Assembly: GCA_028696755.1 (NCBI GenBank)
Contig: JAQVGK010000112.1
Coordinates: forward strand, 1-9,004
Direction: 5' to 3'
DNA from: Bacteroidales bacterium
GTDB lineage: Bacteria > Bacteroidota > Bacteroidia > Bacteroidales > ML635J-15
Length of the DNA stretch: 9,004 nt
Made by a program: the position numbers and the translations under genes. Of this stretch, positions 6,163 through 9,004 are shown piece after piece. Under the pieces are notes generated by a model. The model saw nothing but the letters and a program-made list of their open reading frames with translations, made no database searches and was not told the DNA's origin. The number at the start of each line of letters is the position of its first letter. Within the stretch, counting starts at the first letter, position 1.

Positions 6163-7623
6163 ATGTTAAAACAGAATTTACAGCAGAAATTACTTCAGAA
6201 GCTCTCGCCTCAGCAGATACAAATGATCAAGCTGCTCGAGCTTCCTACTATGCAATTGGAGCAACGAATTAAAAAGGAACTGGAAGAAAATCCAGCGCTC
6301 GACGAATATGGCGAAGACGAAGATGATGATTATGTAAACGATAATTCTGACGATAACGACGATAACAATGATAGCGATGATGATGAATTCTCATTAGAGG
6401 ATTATCTTAACGATGATGATGAAATTCCATCATATAAGCTAAATGCAAACAATACATCGCGCGACGACGAACACAAAGAAATTCCATACTCTGCAGCAAA
6501 ATCTTTTCACGAACATCTTACCGAACAGCTTGTAATGAAAGATGTGACCGAACGTGAAAAACTTCTCGCTGTTTTCCTTATTGGCAACATTGACGACGAT
6601 GGTTACCTACGCCGCGAGATTGAAGCAATAGTTGATGATATTGCTTTTTCACAAAACATAAGCGTTAGCGATGAAGAATTGCAGAATGTCCTTGAAATTA
6701 TTCAGGATCTTGACCCTGCTGGTGTTGGTGCACAAAGCTTGCAGGAATGTTTGGTTTTGCAACTTCAACGCAAAGAAAATCAAACCGAGGCTGTGCGTTT
6801 AGCTGTAAAAATTCTGATGGAGTGTTTTGATGAATTTACAAAGAAACATTATCCAAAAATCATGTCCAAATGCGGAATCGACGAAGCAACATTAAAATCG
6901 GCAGTTGATGTTATTTTGAAATTAAATCCTAAACCAGGATCTTCATTTGGCGAGCCACAAACTCGATCTATTCAGGCAATTATACCAGATTTTATACTAG
7001 ACACATCAGATAGCAAGATTGACATATCGCTCAATTCAAGAAATGCTCCCGATTTACGAATAAGCAAAAGTTTTGCTCAAATGCTCGAGGAATATTCATC
7101 AAATAAGAATGGTGGTCGTAGCGATAAAGATGCAGTTATTTTTATTAAGCAAAAACTTGACTCGGCTAAGTGGTTTATTGACGCAATTGTTCAACGTCAG
7201 AACACTCTCTTATTTACAATGAATGCAATTGCCGATTTTCAGAAAGAGTTTTTCTTAACTGGCGACGAAACCAATCTAAAACCGATGATTTTGAAAGATA
7301 TTGCCGAAATTACCGGATTAGATATTTCTACAATTTCACGCGTTGCTAACTCAAAATATGTTGCTACTCCTTATGGCAATTATTCACTTAAATATTTCTT
7401 CAGCGAAGGAATGCAAACCGAGTCGGGCGAAGAGGTTTCTACCCGCGAGATTAAGCAGATTTTAAAAGATTGTATTGGTGCCGAAAGTAAGTCTAAACCT
7501 TTAACCGACGATAAGCTTGCCGAAATTTTAAAATCAAAAGGTTATCAAATCGCACGACGTACCGTTGCCAAGTATCGCGAACAACTCGATATTCCTGTGG
7601 CAAGACTAAGAAAGGAACTTTAA
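6163..7623 (+). CDS. rpoN: RNA polymerase sigma-54 factor
   Basis: Sigma-54 directs RNA polymerase to -24/-12 promoters and needs an AAA+ activator to open DNA. All parts are present in 486 residues. Region I is the Gln/Leu-rich start LKQNLQQKLLQKLSPQQIQM with IKLLELPTMQLEQRIKKELEENPAL (residues 2-46). Region II is strongly acidic: 24 Asp/Glu in residues 47-87. The core-binding domain follows (~110-300; VFLIGNIDDDGYL, DLDPAGVGAQSLQECL, LNPKPGSSFG). The DNA-binding part has a helix-turn-helix (LDISTISRVANSKYVATPYG, ~385-405) and the RpoN box ARRTVAKYR at 464-472. The ATG at 6163 gives the canonical N-terminus. Its stop codon shares one base with the next start (TAATG at 7621-7625), so translation of the downstream membrane protein is probably coupled. 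No sigma-54 activator is encoded in the window. Confidence 0.97.
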   Translation: MLKQNLQQKLLQKLSPQQIQMIKLLELPTMQLEQRIKKELEENPALDEYGEDEDDDYVNDNSDDNDDNNDSDDDEFSLEDYLNDDDEIPSYKLNANNTSRDDEHKEIPYSAAKSFHEHLTEQLVMKDVTEREKLLAVFLIGNIDDDGYLRREIEAIVDDIAFSQNISVSDEELQNVLEIIQDLDPAGVGAQSLQECLVLQLQRKENQTEAVRLAVKILMECFDEFTKKHYPKIMSKCGIDEATLKSAVDVILKLNPKPGSSFGEPQTRSIQAIIPDFILDTSDSKIDISLNSRNAPDLRISKSFAQMLEEYSSNKNGGRSDKDAVIFIKQKLDSAKWFIDAIVQRQNTLLFTMNAIADFQKEFFLTGDETNLKPMILKDIAEITGLDISTISRVANSKYVATPYGNYSLKYFFSEGMQTESGEEVSTREIKQILKDCIGAESKSKPLTDDKLAEILKSKGYQIARRTVAKYREQLDIPVARLRKEL

Positions 7624-8246
7624 TGCAGAAACAAATAATTTATCACCGAATTGCCAAAGCTATTAGCTATATCTTTCATCCATTATTGATGTCGAGTTTT
7701 GCTGTTTTAGTAATTTTTAACTCTGGTCACTATCTTAGCGTAACAAATCCTGGAATCAGAACAACAATTTATTCGATTTATTTCATTCTCACATTTATAC
7801 TTCCAGCTCTTTTTATTCCCGTTTTATATTTCTTTGGAATGATTTCGAGTTTGGAAATTGATAAAAGAAGAGAAAGACTTTTACCCTTGCTTACGGTGGC
7901 AATAATGTACGCACTCGGCTGGTATTTTATGAGTAGAATTTCGATGCCACCGATTTTACTGCACCTTATTCTGTCTGCATTAATAACTGTTGTTGCAGCT
8001 GCAATTGTTACAATTTTCTGGAAAATCTCTCTGCACACTACTGGCACAGGTGCTCTACTTGGTTTCGTATTCTACCTTGCCAACATTAAAGATTTACCTG
8101 TTCTACTGATTGGTTTTTTGGTAATCCTAGCCTGCGGATTGGTTGGAACGGCTCGTCTATATTTAAAAAGGCATAACCCAGCCCAGATTTATCTCGGATA
8201 CTTTTTAGGTTTTGTCTGCGTTTATATTGCTATGATTATATTGTAA
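7623..8246 (+). CDS. PAP2-like polytopic inner-membrane protein
   Basis: This 207-residue protein is highly hydrophobic, with about five or six membrane segments (near residues 20-33, 48-72, 88-104, 110-132, 143-171 and 189-206). It carries a degenerate set of PAP2 (type 2 phosphatidic acid phosphatase) motifs. KRRERLLP at 81-88 stands where motif 1 (KX6RP) would be. KISLH at 134-138 is like motif 2 PSGH, with H138 kept. AR-X5-H-X3-Q at 177-188 aligns with motif 3 SR-X5-H-X3-D, with R178 and H184 kept but Asp replaced by Q188. PAP2 enzymes dephosphorylate lipid phosphates such as undecaprenyl diphosphate at the membrane. With the altered motifs, activity here is uncertain. Start overlaps the rpoN stop by one base. 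Confidence 0.7.
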   Translation: MQKQIIYHRIAKAISYIFHPLLMSSFAVLVIFNSGHYLSVTNPGIRTTIYSIYFILTFILPALFIPVLYFFGMISSLEIDKRRERLLPLLTVAIMYALGWYFMSRISMPPILLHLILSALITVVAAAIVTIFWKISLHTTGTGALLGFVFYLANIKDLPVLLIGFLVILACGLVGTARLYLKRHNPAQIYLGYFLGFVCVYIAMIIL

Positions 8247-8249
8247 TTT

Positions 8250-8510
8250 ATGGAATGGTTTGGCTATTTTCTGCTCATTATTCTTGGACTTTATCTGTTT
8301 GCACATTTGTTTTTCAGATACATCCTGCCATGGCTAATCAAACGATTTGTAAAAAAAATGGCAAAAAGAATGAATGTTGTTTACGAGGACACACAAAAGC
8401 AGTATTCAAAAAAACAAGGTGAAATAAATATTGACTATATCCCACCGCAAAAAGAAGAAGAATCTGTTTCCGACAAAGGCGATTATGTTGATTATGAAGA
8501 GATAAAATGA
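8250..8510 (+). CDS. Small single-span membrane protein, DUF4834-like
   Basis: This 86-residue protein has one N-terminal membrane segment (WFGYFLLIILGLYLFAHLFF, residues ~3-22), then RYILPWLIKRFVKKMAKRM, a basic amphipathic stretch that should lie on the cytoplasmic face. A polar tail ends in acidic GDYVDYEEIK. The layout and the GEINIDYIP and YVDYEE wording match the Bacteroidota family I know as DUF4834, whose function is unknown; this name comes from recognition without a profile search. It starts 3 nt after the PAP2-like stop, and its own stop overlaps the next start by 4 nt (ATGA), so it is an internal cistron of the rpoN operon. Confidence 0.8.
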   Translation: MEWFGYFLLIILGLYLFAHLFFRYILPWLIKRFVKKMAKRMNVVYEDTQKQYSKKQGEINIDYIPPQKEEESVSDKGDYVDYEEIK

Positions 8511-9004
8511 TAAAATTCGTTAAAAATATTTTGTTTAAAATCTTCGGATTAAAAACTTATCTAAGAATTGTTTCTAAGGTCTATATCTGTATGATAAAAG
8601 CTGGTATGGGAAAAACTAAATATCCCGAGCTATTTTATCTTAAGGAAATAATCAAACCTGGATTTACTTGTATCGACATTGGTGCGAATATGGGCTACTA
8701 CTCAGTTTTTATGTCGAAATTTGCTGGAAGTACTGGCAGAGTTTATGCGGTGGAACCCGTTCCGCTTTTTGCCGAAATCTGGAAAAAAAACACTTCATCA
8801 TCAAAAAACAAAAACCTTACTTTATTTAACTGTGCACTTGGCGAATCGGAAGGCGATGTAGAAATGGGTATGCCGGTTATTAATGGCGAGGTTCATCACG
8901 GAATGACAAAGGTACTAAGTGATGAGAATTCATCTTTTAATGAGAAGTTTTCTGTTAGCATGAAAAACCCCGACCAACTTTTTGAAGAGATTAAGAATAT
9001 TGAT
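8507..9004 (+). CDS. FkbM-family SAM-dependent methyltransferase, N-terminal part (cut by right edge)
   Basis: The frame opens with ATG inside the ATGA overlap with the previous gene and stays open for 166 codons to the window edge, so the C-terminus is missing. The SAM-binding motif I is clear: CIDIGANMGYYSVFMSK (D57, G59, N61, G63), followed by VYAVEPVP with acidic E83 at the end of strand 2, which contacts the SAM ribose in Rossmann methyltransferases. The IDIGANxGYYS plus VEP pattern is typical of FkbM (Methyltransf_21) enzymes, O-methyltransferases often linked to sugar, polysaccharide or secondary-metabolite modification. A basic N-terminus (IKFVKNILFKIFGLKTYLR) precedes the domain and could lie at a membrane surface. 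The substrate is unknown. Confidence 0.88.
   Translation, partial: MIKFVKNILFKIFGLKTYLRIVSKVYICMIKAGMGKTKYPELFYLKEIIKPGFTCIDIGANMGYYSVFMSKFAGSTGRVYAVEPVPLFAEIWKKNTSSSKNKNLTLFNCALGESEGDVEMGMPVINGEVHHGMTKVLSDENSSFNEKFSVSMKNPDQLFEEIKNID

Noticed and set aside
6149..6169. Six-codon upstream frame (ATG CCA AAT AAG TTA TGT TAA) overlapping the rpoN start
   Set aside because: It starts only about 6 nt after the -7 element, probably at or next to the transcription start, so it is unlikely to be translated; it could be a leaderless start but nothing supports that.
8679..8861. 60-codon plus-strand open frame near the right edge
   Set aside because: It lies in another frame inside the FkbM methyltransferase, whose SAM-binding motifs are clear; it is a shadow frame.

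Overview
The window looks like a chromosomal segment from a Bacteroidota bacterium, probably of the Bacteroidales or a relative. The evidence is: AT-rich DNA; A/T-rich leaders without obvious Shine-Dalgarno sites; -7 promoter elements of the TAnnTTTG type ahead of several genes; and families typical of that phylum (a DUF4834-like small protein, a signal-peptide protein ending in a TlpA-type thioredoxin domain, a Bacteroidota-style degenerate PAP2 membrane protein). No mobile element, CRISPR array, rRNA or tRNA gene was seen.

Left part, minus strand (1-2479): an efflux operon read right to left. It holds a TetR/AcrR-family repressor, a TolC-like outer-membrane channel and the N-terminal part of an RND/HlyD-type periplasmic adaptor lipoprotein that runs off the left edge. 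The inner-membrane pump is expected just outside the window. A perfect 12+1+12 bp palindrome (2500-2524) overlaps the likely -7 element of the tetR promoter and is the obvious candidate operator.

The 482-bp gap (2480-2961) between the divergent tetR and thioredoxin-like genes contains a compound block of short tandem repeats (about 2691-2860), visibly richer in G+C than its surroundings. The two overlapping minus-strand reading frames there look like products of the repeat, not genes.

Middle, plus strand: a secreted multi-domain protein ending in a CEHC thioredoxin domain (2962-4398), then a 267-bp gap with a long near-perfect inverted repeat (4476-4529), then asnS (4666-6108), encoding asparaginyl-tRNA synthetase.

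Right part, plus strand: rpoN (sigma-54) leads a tightly packed run of four genes, joined by a 1-nt overlap, a 3-nt gap and a 4-nt overlap: rpoN, a PAP2-like polytopic membrane protein, a DUF4834-like single-span protein and an FkbM-type methyltransferase cut by the right edge. The spacing points to one transcript with translational coupling. Most of the window is ordinary core-genome content. The points worth a second look are the operator palindrome, the phased repeat block, the large inverted repeat and the PAP2-like protein whose last catalytic-motif residue is Gln instead of Asp. I found no convincing undescribed system.
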